Assembly: GCA_024233625.1 (NCBI GenBank)
Contig: JACKPJ010000016.1
Location: 1-26,756 of the forward strand
Direction of reading: 5' to 3'
DNA length: 26,756 nucleotides
From: Deltaproteobacteria bacterium
GTDB taxonomy: Bacteria > UBA10199 > DSSB01
Of the stretch, positions 16,862-24,993 are shown one piece after another. The first letter of the stretch is position 1. Every line of letters starts with the position of its first letter. The notes under the pieces are model-generated. The model saw only the letters and a program-made list of their open reading frames with translations. It did no database searches and was not told where the DNA came from. The translations under genes were made by a program, and so were the position numbers.

Positions 16862-17581
16862 ATGGGAATTGAACGACATTTTTGGGACACATTAGAAGTT
16901 GTCGAATCTAAAAGCTTTCGACTCATCTCCGAGGAAAATATTAGCATCCTTTATGAGCACGGTTTCGTGGATTCAGAAAAGATTTCATTGGAACAATGGA
17001 AGGAAATTCTGCATAATTTTCCAGAGGATGAAGGAAAATATCGTCTCACAGAAAACAATCTATTTCAGCTTTCTCACTACCTTTACCAAGGACCGATTCG
17101 CAAACCTTTCAGCCCAGATAATCTCAAGGAAGGCCCTCGTGACCCAAGCTGGCTGGAAAAACTTTATCTCAAAGTATTGCAATACGAAACCACTTTAAGC
17201 TATGAAGAATGGCAAGATATTATCCGAAACGAAATCATGCTGCGCTATACTCATTTGGGTGACTTCGTCTTAGACTCGAATAGCAAAGAATATCTAAAAA
17301 AACTCATTGATGAAAAAAATTCTCGGCTCAGAAGACTCGAATTATGGGTTCATGAAGGTCCTCCCGACCAAGAAGCTCTAAGAAAAAGCACTTTTAAAGC
17401 CGTTCCACAAAAGATTGAAGACCGCTTTGAGACTTCTTCACCAAATTCTAAAACAATCGAAAGCATCGAAAAATCCTTTCATAGCCCCATAAAAAAAGAA
17501 AAAATTAGCGACGAAGAAGCCCTAAATTTTTTGGATGAAATCGAAACTTGGGGAGATGATGAAGAATCTCCTTTTTCTTAA
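16862..17581 (+). CDS. Unknown acidic protein between dnaJ and dnaK
   Basis: 239 residues, soluble, no signal peptide. The first half looks compact and helical (WDTLEVVESKSFRLISEENI, LEQWKEILHNF, YEEWQDIIRNEIMLRY). The second half becomes low-complexity and charged, ending in an acidic cluster (ISDEEALNFLDEIETWGDDE). No family recognised. The ATG at 16862 has no Shine-Dalgarno sequence. A TTGTCA (16830-16835) and an AATAAT (16853-16858) 17 nt apart sit so close to the ATG that a leaderless mRNA is conceivable. It is divergent from dnaJ and 159 nt upstream of dnaK. The setting suggests a chaperone-related role, but nothing in the sequence proves it. Confidence 0.65.
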   Translation: MGIERHFWDTLEVVESKSFRLISEENISILYEHGFVDSEKISLEQWKEILHNFPEDEGKYRLTENNLFQLSHYLYQGPIRKPFSPDNLKEGPRDPSWLEKLYLKVLQYETTLSYEEWQDIIRNEIMLRYTHLGDFVLDSNSKEYLKKLIDEKNSRLRRLELWVHEGPPDQEALRKSTFKAVPQKIEDRFETSSPNSKTIESIEKSFHSPIKKEKISDEEALNFLDEIETWGDDEESPFS

Positions 17582-17590
17582 TTGCTTGAC

Positions 17591-17618
17591 TTGACATAAG
17601 TCCAAAGCGACTTATATC
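17591..17618 (+). promoter_or_regulatory. dnaK promoter with operator-like palindrome
   Basis: TTGACA (17591-17596) and TATATC (17613-17618) are separated by 16 nt and lie about 120 nt upstream of dnaK. An inverted repeat, ATAAGTC (17596-17602) / GACTTAT (17609-17615), fills the spacer and overlaps both boxes, a placement typical of a repressor site. It is not the CIRCE sequence. The remaining 120-nt leader is AT-rich. Confidence 0.5.
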
Positions 17619-17740
17619 TCAATCAGGAAGCAAAAATACCTAAAAAGTGACTCAATAATAATATTTTTTAATGATTTTTTAGAGTTTGATGGGATTAATT
17701 ACCATAAAACTCGTTATAAAAGAAAGGAAAGTGATTAATC

Positions 17741-19663
17741 ATGGCAAAAATCATCGGTATCGACTTAGGAACCACCAATAGCTGTGTCGCAGTCATGGAG
17801 GGCAAAGAACCCAAAGTCATCGCCAACCAAGAAGGCAACCGCACGACTCCCTCAGTGATAGCCTTTACAAAAGATGGTGAGACATTAGTCGGACAAGTTG
17901 CAAAACGCCAAGCTGTGACAAATCCTGAAAATACGATTTATTCCATCAAGCGTTTCATGGGACGTAAATTTGACGAGGTCAGTGAAGAAATCAAAATGGT
18001 TCCTTACAAGATCTCGAAATCTAGCAACGGAGATGTTCAGGTCGAATCCCGAGGCAAAAATTACTCACCTCCTGAGATATCTGCCAAGACCCTCAAAAAA
18101 CTAAAAGAAGCCGCCGAAGATTATCTCGGTGAAAAAGTTACCGAAGCCGTTATTACCGTTCCGGCTTATTTTAACGACTCGCAACGTCAAGCCACTAAAG
18201 ATGCTGGACGCATTGCCGGCCTTGATGTCAAACGTATCGTCAACGAACCCACAGCTGCTGCACTTGCTTATGGATTAGACAAGAAGAAAAACGAAATCAT
18301 CGCGGTTTATGACTTTGGTGGTGGTACTTTTGATATCTCGATTCTTGAAGTTGGCGAAAATGTCGTTGAAGTTATTTCAACCAATGGTGACACTCACCTC
18401 GGCGGTGACAACATTGACCAGTTATTAATTAACTACTTAATTGACGAGTTTAAAAAAGACCAAGGTATTGATATTAGTCAAGACCGCATGGTTCTCCAAC
18501 GACTTAAAGAGGCCGCCGAAAAAGCCAAGATTGAACTCTCCAGCGTAATAGAAACCGAGATCAATCTCCCCTTCTTAACTGCAGACCAAAGTGGCCCCAA
18601 ACACATGAACATCAAACTCACTCGTGCTAAATTTGAGGCCCTTTGTGAAGATGTTTTTAAGCGCAGTTTTGAACCCGTTGCAAAGGCTCTTAAAGATGCC
18701 GGCAAAAAACCCAGCGAAATCGATGAAGTCGTTTTAGTCGGTGGAACTACACGTATTCCTCGCATTCAAGAAGAAGTTAAAAAGTACTTTGGTAAAGACC
18801 CTCACAAAGGCGTCAACCCTGATGAAGTGGTCGCTTTGGGAGCAGCGGTTCAAGCTGGCGTACTTTCAGGTGATGTTCAAGACGTTCTCTTGCTTGATGT
18901 CACCCCACTCTCCTTAGGCATCGAAACTCTAGGTGGAGTCATGACCAAACTTATTGAACGCAATACGACCATTCCTACTAAAAAATCTCAGATATTTAGT
19001 ACTGCGGCAGATAATCAAAACAGCGTCGAGATTCACGTCCTTCAGGGAGAACGTGAAATGGCTAAAGACAACCGTACCTTGGGACGCTTTATTCTCGACG
19101 GTATTCCTGCTGCTCCTCGAGGTGTTCCTCAAGTTGAAGTTACTTTTGACATCGACGCCAATGGTATTGTTCATGTCGCAGCCGTCGATAAAGCAACTAA
19201 TAAAGAGCAAAAAATCACGATCACCGCTTCCAGCGGACTCAAAGAAGATGAAATTGATCGCATGGTCAAAGATGCCGAGTCTCATGCTGAAGAAGATAAA
19301 AAGCGTAAAGAAGAAATTCAATTGCGCAACCAAGCCGATACTTTAGTCTATAGCACTGAAAAAACGATTAAAGAAAATAAAGACAAGATCGACAGTGCAT
19401 TAATCACTGAAATCGAAAGTACGATCGCTGATCTTAAAAAGGCTATCGAAGATAAAAACTCAGATACAATCAAAAGCGGCATGGATAAACTCACTGAGCA
19501 ATCTCATAAAATGGCTGAACAACTCTACAAATCTTCACAAGCTAGTGGAGAAACTCCTGGAGATCAAGCTGGAGCAGAAGCCAATGCTGGCTCCGAAGCG
19601 AAGGGTGAGGAGAATAAAGATGAAGATGTCGTCGATGCCGAGTTTGAAGAAGCGAAAGATTAA
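17741..19663 (+). CDS. dnaK: Chaperone DnaK (Hsp70)
   Basis: 640 residues, standard length. N-terminal ATPase domain starts MAKIIGIDLGTTNSCVAVME, with VPAYFNDSQRQATKDAGRIA, YDFGGGTFDISILEVG and the VLVGGTTRIPRIQ adenosine motif. The interdomain linker VLLLDVTPLSLGIE is near 383-396, followed by the peptide-binding domain and a helical lid. It ends in the conserved acidic tail DVVDAEFEEAKD. ATP-driven folding of cytosolic proteins, with DnaJ and GrpE; grpE is not in the window. AAAGGAA lies about 12 nt before the ATG, and a good terminator follows, so it is probably transcribed alone from the promoter at 17591-17618. Confidence 0.98.
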   Translation: MAKIIGIDLGTTNSCVAVMEGKEPKVIANQEGNRTTPSVIAFTKDGETLVGQVAKRQAVTNPENTIYSIKRFMGRKFDEVSEEIKMVPYKISKSSNGDVQVESRGKNYSPPEISAKTLKKLKEAAEDYLGEKVTEAVITVPAYFNDSQRQATKDAGRIAGLDVKRIVNEPTAAALAYGLDKKKNEIIAVYDFGGGTFDISILEVGENVVEVISTNGDTHLGGDNIDQLLINYLIDEFKKDQGIDISQDRMVLQRLKEAAEKAKIELSSVIETEINLPFLTADQSGPKHMNIKLTRAKFEALCEDVFKRSFEPVAKALKDAGKKPSEIDEVVLVGGTTRIPRIQEEVKKYFGKDPHKGVNPDEVVALGAAVQAGVLSGDVQDVLLLDVTPLSLGIETLGGVMTKLIERNTTIPTKKSQIFSTAADNQNSVEIHVLQGEREMAKDNRTLGRFILDGIPAAPRGVPQVEVTFDIDANGIVHVAAVDKATNKEQKITITASSGLKEDEIDRMVKDAESHAEEDKKRKEEIQLRNQADTLVYSTEKTIKENKDKIDSALITEIESTIADLKKAIEDKNSDTIKSGMDKLTEQSHKMAEQLYKSSQASGETPGDQAGAEANAGSEAKGEENKDEDVVDAEFEEAKD

Positions 19664-19700
19664 GAGATCATCAGCTAAAAAAGCATCTTGAAAATTATTA

Positions 19701-19735
19701 AAGGGATTCAGGAATTATCTTGAATTCCTTTTTTT
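19701..19735 (+). terminator. Rho-independent terminator of dnaK
   Basis: AAGGGATTCA (19701-19710) pairs with TGAATTCCTT (19721-19730), with one G-U pair and a 10-nt loop, and the stem runs into a T-tract ending at 19735. It lies 38 nt past the dnaK stop codon. Confidence 0.8.
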
Positions 19736-19823
19736 ATGACCCTCCATTCCAAACTAGCCTAAGACATTAAAAATTGCTCATTTTCAACTCGACTTATTTA
19801 AGACATGAGGCTAGAAATTTCAT

Positions 19824-21608
19824 ATGGCAACTAGTGCAGAAATTCAAACCATTGTTTTTGCTCTCAATGCAGGATTGATTTCACTGTTTCTTGCAGAAGT
19901 TCTCAAAATACCTGGCATCATTCTATATTTAATTTGTGGGATATTATTAGGACCCTTTTTCTTTAATCTTGTTCAGCCCTCTAGCCTCCCCCTCACCACT
20001 ATTATCGAATTGGGCGTGGCGATCATCATGTTTGAAGGCTCCATGCATCTCAATATCGAACAGTTTCGCTCGGCTTCTCGCGTCATACGAAATTTACTTA
20101 CCATTGGTTTTGTGATTTCTGTGGCATGCATCATGCTTTTATCCCATTGGTTTTTTAATTGGAGCTGGGGAGTTTCTCTGCTTTTTGGTATTTTAATGAG
20201 TGTTACAGGACCCACTGTCATCACTCCTATCTTAAGAAAAGTTCCCTTAAAACCACCTCTAAGCTCTGTGCTTCATTGGGAATCCATCATGCTCGAGCCG
20301 ATTGTCGTAATCTCAGCCATTTTAGTCGTGGAATTCCTTATTCAAGAAGTTGAAATTACCGTACTAGATTCTTTATGGCGTTTGGTCCGCATCCTTATTG
20401 TGGGTATTGGAATAGGCTCATTTTTAGGAATTGGACTGAGCTTTATTATGAAAAAATTCCCTCTCAAGAATGAATTTTTTCGTAATGTATTTGTTCTTTC
20501 CTTTGCCTTACTTGTTTTTGAAATTTCTAATCATTTGATTGCTGATTCGGGTCTATTAGCGATTGTTTGTGCCGGCCTCCTGGTAGGTAATAGTAAATTC
20601 CCCGGTATTCATGAGATTAAACAATTTAAAGAAAATATTACTCGAGTTATTATTTCAATTTTATTCATTTTACTTGCAGCTAACTTAGATTGGAATTTGT
20701 TAACCACTTTTAGTCCCCAAGTTATTATTTTATTAGTTGTCTTAATGTTTGCAATACGACCTCTTGTTGTGTTTGTTTCTGGAATTAAATCACCCATCAC
20801 AACCAATGGAAAACTCTTTCTATCTCTAACAGCACCGAGAGGCATAGTTGCAGCTTCCATGGCTTCATTGTTAACAATCGTTTTTGAAAAACAAGATTCG
20901 GCCCAAGCAACCCAGCAAGCCAAACAATTTGAAATTTTGGCCTATCAGGTCATTTTTGTCACAGTTTTTACCCAGGCTCTTTGGAGTAAGACTTTAGCTT
21001 CTTTGTTACGTGTTAAAGAAAACGAAAAAAGGAATTTTTTAATCATCGGTGCGCATTCTCTCGGTATCGGAATTGCCAAATGGCTTAAAGAACGTGGAAT
21101 CAATTCTGTGTTAATTGATCGAAGTACTTATAATACCTACCTTGCACAAAAAGAGGGACTGATTGCTTATGAAGGTGATGCACTCAACGAATACTTTATG
21201 GACAACTTACCACTCAATGAAGTGGGAAAACTCCTTGCTTTGACCTCCAATGATGAAGTTAATACCCTCGCTTGCCAATTGGGACGGCGTTACTTTCCTT
21301 CTGAAAAGATTTATCAAATCCATAAAACCCTCAAACGACAAGATGCAGGATTTTTAAAAGGTGCAGGAGGCACGATAGTCTTTCCCAAAATGTCTTCACT
21401 ACTTAATGTCCTTGATGGAATCAATAAAGGCAATTATTTACTTCAAGAAATGCATGGTATTCCCAAAGAAAACCACATTCCGCTCTTTTTAATCGAATCG
21501 AAAAGCAACCTTCAGTTGGTTACCGAAGAAACCGAGTTTGCTGAAGATTCCGTATGGTTTGGAGTCGTTAATCTTAATCCTGTTCCCAGCACTTCCTATG
21601 CTTCTTAA
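19824..21608 (+). CDS. Cation:proton antiporter with C-terminal TrkA-N domain
   Basis: 594 residues. Residues 1 to about 390 form about 12 membrane helices of the sodium/proton exchanger fold, with IIMFEGSM (67-74), TGPTVITPILR (128-138) and HWESIMLEPI (151-160). From about 401 a Rossmann-type TrkA-N/RCK domain begins (NFLIIGAHSLGIGIAKWL), with an acidic residue at the end of strand 2 (VLIDRS), so it probably binds NAD(H) or another nucleotide to gate transport. After it come about 90 less conserved residues, ending NPVPSTSYAS. In related antiporters the motif after the Trp-Glu pair usually has Asp before Pro; here it is Glu (E158). The last 10 codons and stop reappear at 24188-24217, marking a duplication. 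Confidence 0.87.
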   Translation: MATSAEIQTIVFALNAGLISLFLAEVLKIPGIILYLICGILLGPFFFNLVQPSSLPLTTIIELGVAIIMFEGSMHLNIEQFRSASRVIRNLLTIGFVISVACIMLLSHWFFNWSWGVSLLFGILMSVTGPTVITPILRKVPLKPPLSSVLHWESIMLEPIVVISAILVVEFLIQEVEITVLDSLWRLVRILIVGIGIGSFLGIGLSFIMKKFPLKNEFFRNVFVLSFALLVFEISNHLIADSGLLAIVCAGLLVGNSKFPGIHEIKQFKENITRVIISILFILLAANLDWNLLTTFSPQVIILLVVLMFAIRPLVVFVSGIKSPITTNGKLFLSLTAPRGIVAASMASLLTIVFEKQDSAQATQQAKQFEILAYQVIFVTVFTQALWSKTLASLLRVKENEKRNFLIIGAHSLGIGIAKWLKERGINSVLIDRSTYNTYLAQKEGLIAYEGDALNEYFMDNLPLNEVGKLLALTSNDEVNTLACQLGRRYFPSEKIYQIHKTLKRQDAGFLKGAGGTIVFPKMSSLLNVLDGINKGNYLLQEMHGIPKENHIPLFLIESKSNLQLVTEETEFAEDSVWFGVVNLNPVPSTSYAS

Positions 21609-21637
21609 AGGTTTTAAGTTTTTCTATTCATCAAAAG

Positions 21638-22351
21638 TTATTTTGAACTGAGACGATTGGCAAGGTTACTTGCACTATCTCTAATTTGAGCACGTTCTCT
21701 TTCATCTTTAACCCCTAAATACAAGGCATCGTTTAGCTTGTACTGCATATTTGCTTGTCCAATAACACTTTTTTCCTCCTCATTATAAGTTCTCAGAAAA
21801 GCAAAGAAACTATTCTTTTTTTTAGAAAAAATTCTCACCATTTCATTGGTAGCTAAAATATTTGCAGCTGCTAAATTTTTTAATCTAGAGTTCGCTTTAA
21901 AAAAAGCAACGGAATTTTTATTGTCAGAGTCATTGATTTCTTCCTGTAATTTTTTAGCATAAATCAAAATATGCTTACGCAGTGCCTTTTGTAATTTTGC
22001 TTCATTATTGAAAAATACAATCTGAAAAAGTTGACTCAGAGCTTGAACATGAGTTTCCTTATCATCTAAAGTTAGATAATTAAAAATGGATTCATAGTGA
22101 CCAAGTATCAACAAAATAAGTGCATCGACGCGGTCAGGATCATCTAAAAACCATTTAGGTTGAGTAACAGAAGATTTTACTAGCTCAATTGCCAAGTCGT
22201 CAGCATCTCCCTGTTTTGCTATTTTTAGTAGAAGCGCTGAAGAAATATCTTCTGGTGGTGAGTCATCAACCATATTTTTAGATAAAAATAAATATCCGAC
22301 AAGAATAAAAACAGAAACAAAAACAACTTTTAAAGCATAAGACTTTTTCAA
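21638..22351 (-). CDS. Small membrane-anchored partner protein, copy A
   Basis: 237 residues from a TTG at 22351 with AGGTG about 7 nt upstream. A signal anchor lies at about 7-24 (LKVVFVSVFILVGYLFLS) with no lipobox cysteine, so the bulk should face the periplasm. The rest is helical. It aligns to the C-terminal half of the large protein encoded 13 nt upstream: LAIELVKSSVTQPKWF with LSIGLARVAAENPQLF, DRVDAL with DRVNAL, and NDALYLGVKDERERAQIRD with KDALLDGISDQRDVAAIRD. It lacks the equivalent of about residues 431-510 of the large protein. The sister gene at 24247-24993 shares the block SSVT-PKWFLD and the ending LANRLSSK. No known family. An antagonist, immunity protein or assembly partner of the large protein is inferred. 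Confidence 0.75.
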   Translation of the reverse strand: MKKSYALKVVFVSVFILVGYLFLSKNMVDDSPPEDISSALLLKIAKQGDADDLAIELVKSSVTQPKWFLDDPDRVDALILLILGHYESIFNYLTLDDKETHVQALSQLFQIVFFNNEAKLQKALRKHILIYAKKLQEEINDSDNKNSVAFFKANSRLKNLAAANILATNEMVRIFSKKKNSFFAFLRTYNEEEKSVIGQANMQYKLNDALYLGVKDERERAQIRDSASNLANRLSSK

Positions 22352-22364
22352 TTACACACCTATT

Positions 22365-24008
22365 TTAATTCTTTGAAATAAAATTCTGTAAGATACCATT
22401 TCCACGATCTCTTATAGCTGCGACATCTCTTTGATCAGATATTCCATCCAATAAAGCATCTTTAAAAAAATTTTGTAGAAAACTTTTTTCACTTAAGTCC
22501 CCAACTTGCGCTCCAAAATCCGAGATAATTCTTTCCCTCACATCAAATTGAAGTTGATTTGTTCTCTCATCAATGATTTCATTTTCTTCTACCCTTGCAA
22601 TAGCAGCTTTAATTTTACTATCTTGATTTAAATTCTTTGAGATTAAACTTTTTAACCCACTTCCTATTCTAGAACCAACAGAGTCCGCAATTGGCAATTT
22701 TTGTAGTGATAAATCTAAAGACATATCTACCACAAGTCCTAGTACTTGTTTTTGCATCTCTTTACTTGCCCTAAGTTTTGTATAATCTTGGGATATAGCC
22801 ACACTTGCCGCACCATACAACATAGCTAATTGATCGGAAGACTGTAAATAACCTTCCGAACGAGATCTTGATAGACTCATATTAGCCTGATTTTTTAAAT
22901 GACTAGAATAACTAATTACTTTCTGACGTAATTTTTGGCTATATTGAGAATCTCCCAATAAATTAAGTCGAAACAAGGTTCCTAAATTAGAAACATTTAC
23001 ATAAGTTTGGCTATTTTCTATACCTGACTGAGTGCCAACAATACGATCACTGTAACTCGTTAATTCATCTAATATAGGACCACTTTTCTTAGTCATTAAC
23101 TCACCGAGAGCATTAACACGGTCTGTATTATTATCGATATTACCCCCATACTGAGTCACTACTTCAAAAAGTTGAGGGTTTTCTGCTGCAACACGTGCTA
23201 AACCAATGCTAAGTTCTTTCCCTTCTTCATTTTCGCTATTTGCTGAAGCCGAAAAAATATTACTGATACTATCAATGGATGAATCAGCAAAAATATTTTC
23301 TCCATTCAAATATAAAATAAAACCTGTTGCCGCAATTTTTTGATAAGGATTGGCCTCTATCAATTTTAAATAAGATTTTTTTATATTTTTAGGAAAATTT
23401 TCTTGAAACTTTTTAGACTCTGGCCCTGATGAAGATTTGATCCAATCTAAAAATTGAATTCTTTTATTGAAGTCAGCTTCCCACATTTTTCCATTAAAAT
23501 CGAAATCAGCGGGTTGAGGTGGACTAATATATTTATCTAGATATTTAGGGTCTTGGTTATAAGCCGCAGCAAAGCCTTCTCCAATAAGCTTGCTTTGATC
23601 AACATTGATCTCACCGTTTTGAATCGCTTGCTGAATGTTTGAAAAGCTCAACCACGAATCAGCAGCTCCCTCATCTTGTTTTAAAACCTCAGAAATCAAT
23701 TTATTTTCATACTCAGAATCTTTTCCTTCTATTTTTTGAATAAATGCTTCAAAGCGTTTTTTATAATCGTCCTCTCCAGTTTGACAGCCAACTTTCAAAA
23801 TCTCTTCAGCTTCAAACTTTGCAACTGAATCGAGTATTTCTTGACGATGTTTTTTGTAATTTTTCTTTCGGTCTTCGAGAACGGTCAGCAACTCTTGAGG
23901 AGTATATCTTTGAAAGGCGGGTGCTTGAGGAATTGTTTTTTTGGCAACATCATTACCGCTTTGAGAACCACTTTTTACGAAAAGATTACCCGTAACAGGT
24001 TTAACCAT
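22365..24008 (-). CDS. Large variable-tail protein, copy A (possible effector)
   Basis: 547 residues from the ATG at 24008, preferred because GGAG lies 7 nt upstream; an ATG at 24020 would add four residues (numbering here uses that longer form, 551). No signal peptide and no clear membrane helix. N-terminal 1-321: KPVTGNLFVKSGSQSG, then QAPAFQRYTPQELLTVLEDR and helical segments; about 92% identical to copy B. C-terminal 322-551: strongly diverged from copy B, with an amphipathic stretch LPIADSVGSRIGSGLKSLIS (442-461). Conserved head, variable tail and adjacent partner gene is the layout of polymorphic effectors. No known domain recognised, and the export route, if any, is unknown. Same operon as the small gene downstream. 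Confidence 0.8.
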   Translation of the reverse strand: MVKPVTGNLFVKSGSQSGNDVAKKTIPQAPAFQRYTPQELLTVLEDRKKNYKKHRQEILDSVAKFEAEEILKVGCQTGEDDYKKRFEAFIQKIEGKDSEYENKLISEVLKQDEGAADSWLSFSNIQQAIQNGEINVDQSKLIGEGFAAAYNQDPKYLDKYISPPQPADFDFNGKMWEADFNKRIQFLDWIKSSSGPESKKFQENFPKNIKKSYLKLIEANPYQKIAATGFILYLNGENIFADSSIDSISNIFSASANSENEEGKELSIGLARVAAENPQLFEVVTQYGGNIDNNTDRVNALGELMTKKSGPILDELTSYSDRIVGTQSGIENSQTYVNVSNLGTLFRLNLLGDSQYSQKLRQKVISYSSHLKNQANMSLSRSRSEGYLQSSDQLAMLYGAASVAISQDYTKLRASKEMQKQVLGLVVDMSLDLSLQKLPIADSVGSRIGSGLKSLISKNLNQDSKIKAAIARVEENEIIDERTNQLQFDVRERIISDFGAQVGDLSEKSFLQNFFKDALLDGISDQRDVAAIRDRGNGILQNFISKN

Positions 24009-24020
24009 GACATTCTCCAT

Positions 24021-24152
24021 TATTTAAACAAGCAAAAACTCAAACTTTACTTGCTATTACACCCTGTCACGATCAATTTTTGATAAACAAAAAATTAAAA
24101 TTTTAAACTAACCACTAAAACTAACAAAATCCGGATAAGGTAAAAGAAAAGC
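24021..24152 (-). promoter_or_regulatory. Conserved leader of cassette A with octamer direct repeat
   Basis: This leader is nearly identical to 26627-26756. Both contain the octamer AAACTAAC twice, 13 bp apart (24105-24112 and 24118-24125 on the plus strand), next to an AT-rich stretch and the conserved ACCCTGTCACGATCAATTTT. A shared promoter and activator site are likely; no unambiguous -35/-10 pair was identified. Confidence 0.5.
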
Positions 24153-24187
24153 GTTGTCAATTTATTCTTCGATACTATTAAACGCCC

Positions 24188-24217
24188 CCTGCTCCCAGCG
24201 CTTCCTATGCTTCTTAA
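24188..24217 (+). pseudogene. Duplication scar: last codons of the antiporter gene
   Basis: The 30 bases encode PAPSASYAS and a stop, matching PVPSTSYAS at the end of the antiporter gene (21579-21608) with few base changes. No ribosome-binding site or start is upstream. It marks the left edge of the second duplication copy; the 35 bp before it (24153-24187) is unrelated junction sequence. Confidence 0.85.
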
Positions 24218-24246
24218 AAGATTTGAGTTTTTCTATTAACCAAAAG

Positions 24247-24993
24247 TCATTTTGAACTGAGACGATTGGCAAGCGCATCTGCTCTACCAACTATGCTAAA
24301 ACGATCACGCGAGTTCTTAATTTGGGAAACAAAATCTTTTTTCAGTTTACCTTGGATTTGAGCTTGTTGATTAAAATTAAATTCTTTAGATTTAAAGTCT
24401 GAAAACATAGTAAATAGACTGTTCTTTTGTGCTATAAAGTCTTCAAAAATAAAAGCCATTGCAATATCACTTGCTGCAGATAAAGTTTCCAGACGTGTAC
24501 TAGCTTCTAAAAAATCAGCTGAATTATTATCACTACTCTGATTAAGTTTTTTCTGTAATTTTTTTGAATAAAGCAAAATTTGCTGATGTAGTTGCTGAGA
24601 GTATTTAGATTCATGATTAAACAAAATTATTCTCATTAAATTGGCCAAACTAATTAAATTATCTTTACTCTGATCTAAAGTGAAATATTCAAAAATAGAA
24701 TCATTATACTCTATGACCAAATTGCCTAAAGCATCCGTAAGCTCTTTATTATCTAAAAACCATTTAGGCTTAGTCACAGAAGATTTTACTAGCCTAATTG
24801 CCAAGTCATTTTCGTTATGCTGATTGGCAGCTCGACTTAAAACTTCAATTGAAATACCTTCAGGAGATGAGCTTTTATCTAAAAAATAGGGTATATAATA
24901 GAGCGAAGCGAAAACTAAAACCAGCAAAAAAATTTTTACAAAATTTTGTTTTTTTAAAACAGTCTTTCTTTTTTTTTCTTTATTAACGTTCAT
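24247..24993 (-). CDS. Small membrane-anchored partner protein, copy B
   Basis: 248 residues from the ATG at 24993, which overlaps the end of the large gene by 11 nt (a TTG at 25017 would add 8 residues). Basic N-terminus (MNVNKEKKRKTVLKK) then one helix (FVKIFLLVLVFASLYYIPYF), so the remainder is predicted periplasmic. Similarity to the large protein's C-terminal half is clear: LMRIILFN with LYRLTAFN, LHQQILLYSKKLQKKLNQ with LQKKITNYAYDLKLRINQ, TRLETLSAASD with MRLALLSAGTD, and DFVSQIKNSRDRFSI with AFVEGIISSRDRKSI. The large protein's region with PIASSISSRVGGALKKFL has no counterpart. Translational coupling suggests fixed stoichiometry with the large protein. Diverged from copy A except for SSVT-PKWFLD and the C-terminus. 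Confidence 0.77.
   Translation of the reverse strand: MNVNKEKKRKTVLKKQNFVKIFLLVLVFASLYYIPYFLDKSSSPEGISIEVLSRAANQHNENDLAIRLVKSSVTKPKWFLDNKELTDALGNLVIEYNDSIFEYFTLDQSKDNLISLANLMRIILFNHESKYSQQLHQQILLYSKKLQKKLNQSSDNNSADFLEASTRLETLSAASDIAMAFIFEDFIAQKNSLFTMFSDFKSKEFNFNQQAQIQGKLKKDFVSQIKNSRDRFSIVGRADALANRLSSK

Larger units (their letters stand above)
21578..24152. repeat. Tandem duplication, copy A
   Basis: This unit pairs with 24188-26756, at an offset of 2609 bp at the left boundary. It contains the end of the antiporter gene, one small gene, one large gene and the leader of the large gene. DNA identity is high at the left edge, in a block at 22151-22198, in 23058-24020 and in the leader to about 24152. 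It is low elsewhere within the unit. The mosaic pattern suggests recombination or selection acting on parts of the unit. Confidence 0.85.

Noticed and set aside
18929..19346. Long open frames inside dnaK on both strands (about 130 codons each)
   Set aside because: They lie fully within the conserved dnaK frame, have no ribosome-binding site and resemble no protein; they are by-products of codon use.
23744..24083. Plus-strand open frames opposite the heads of both large cassette genes
   Set aside because: They recur in both copies only because the coding strand opposite is conserved; no start signals and no independent features.
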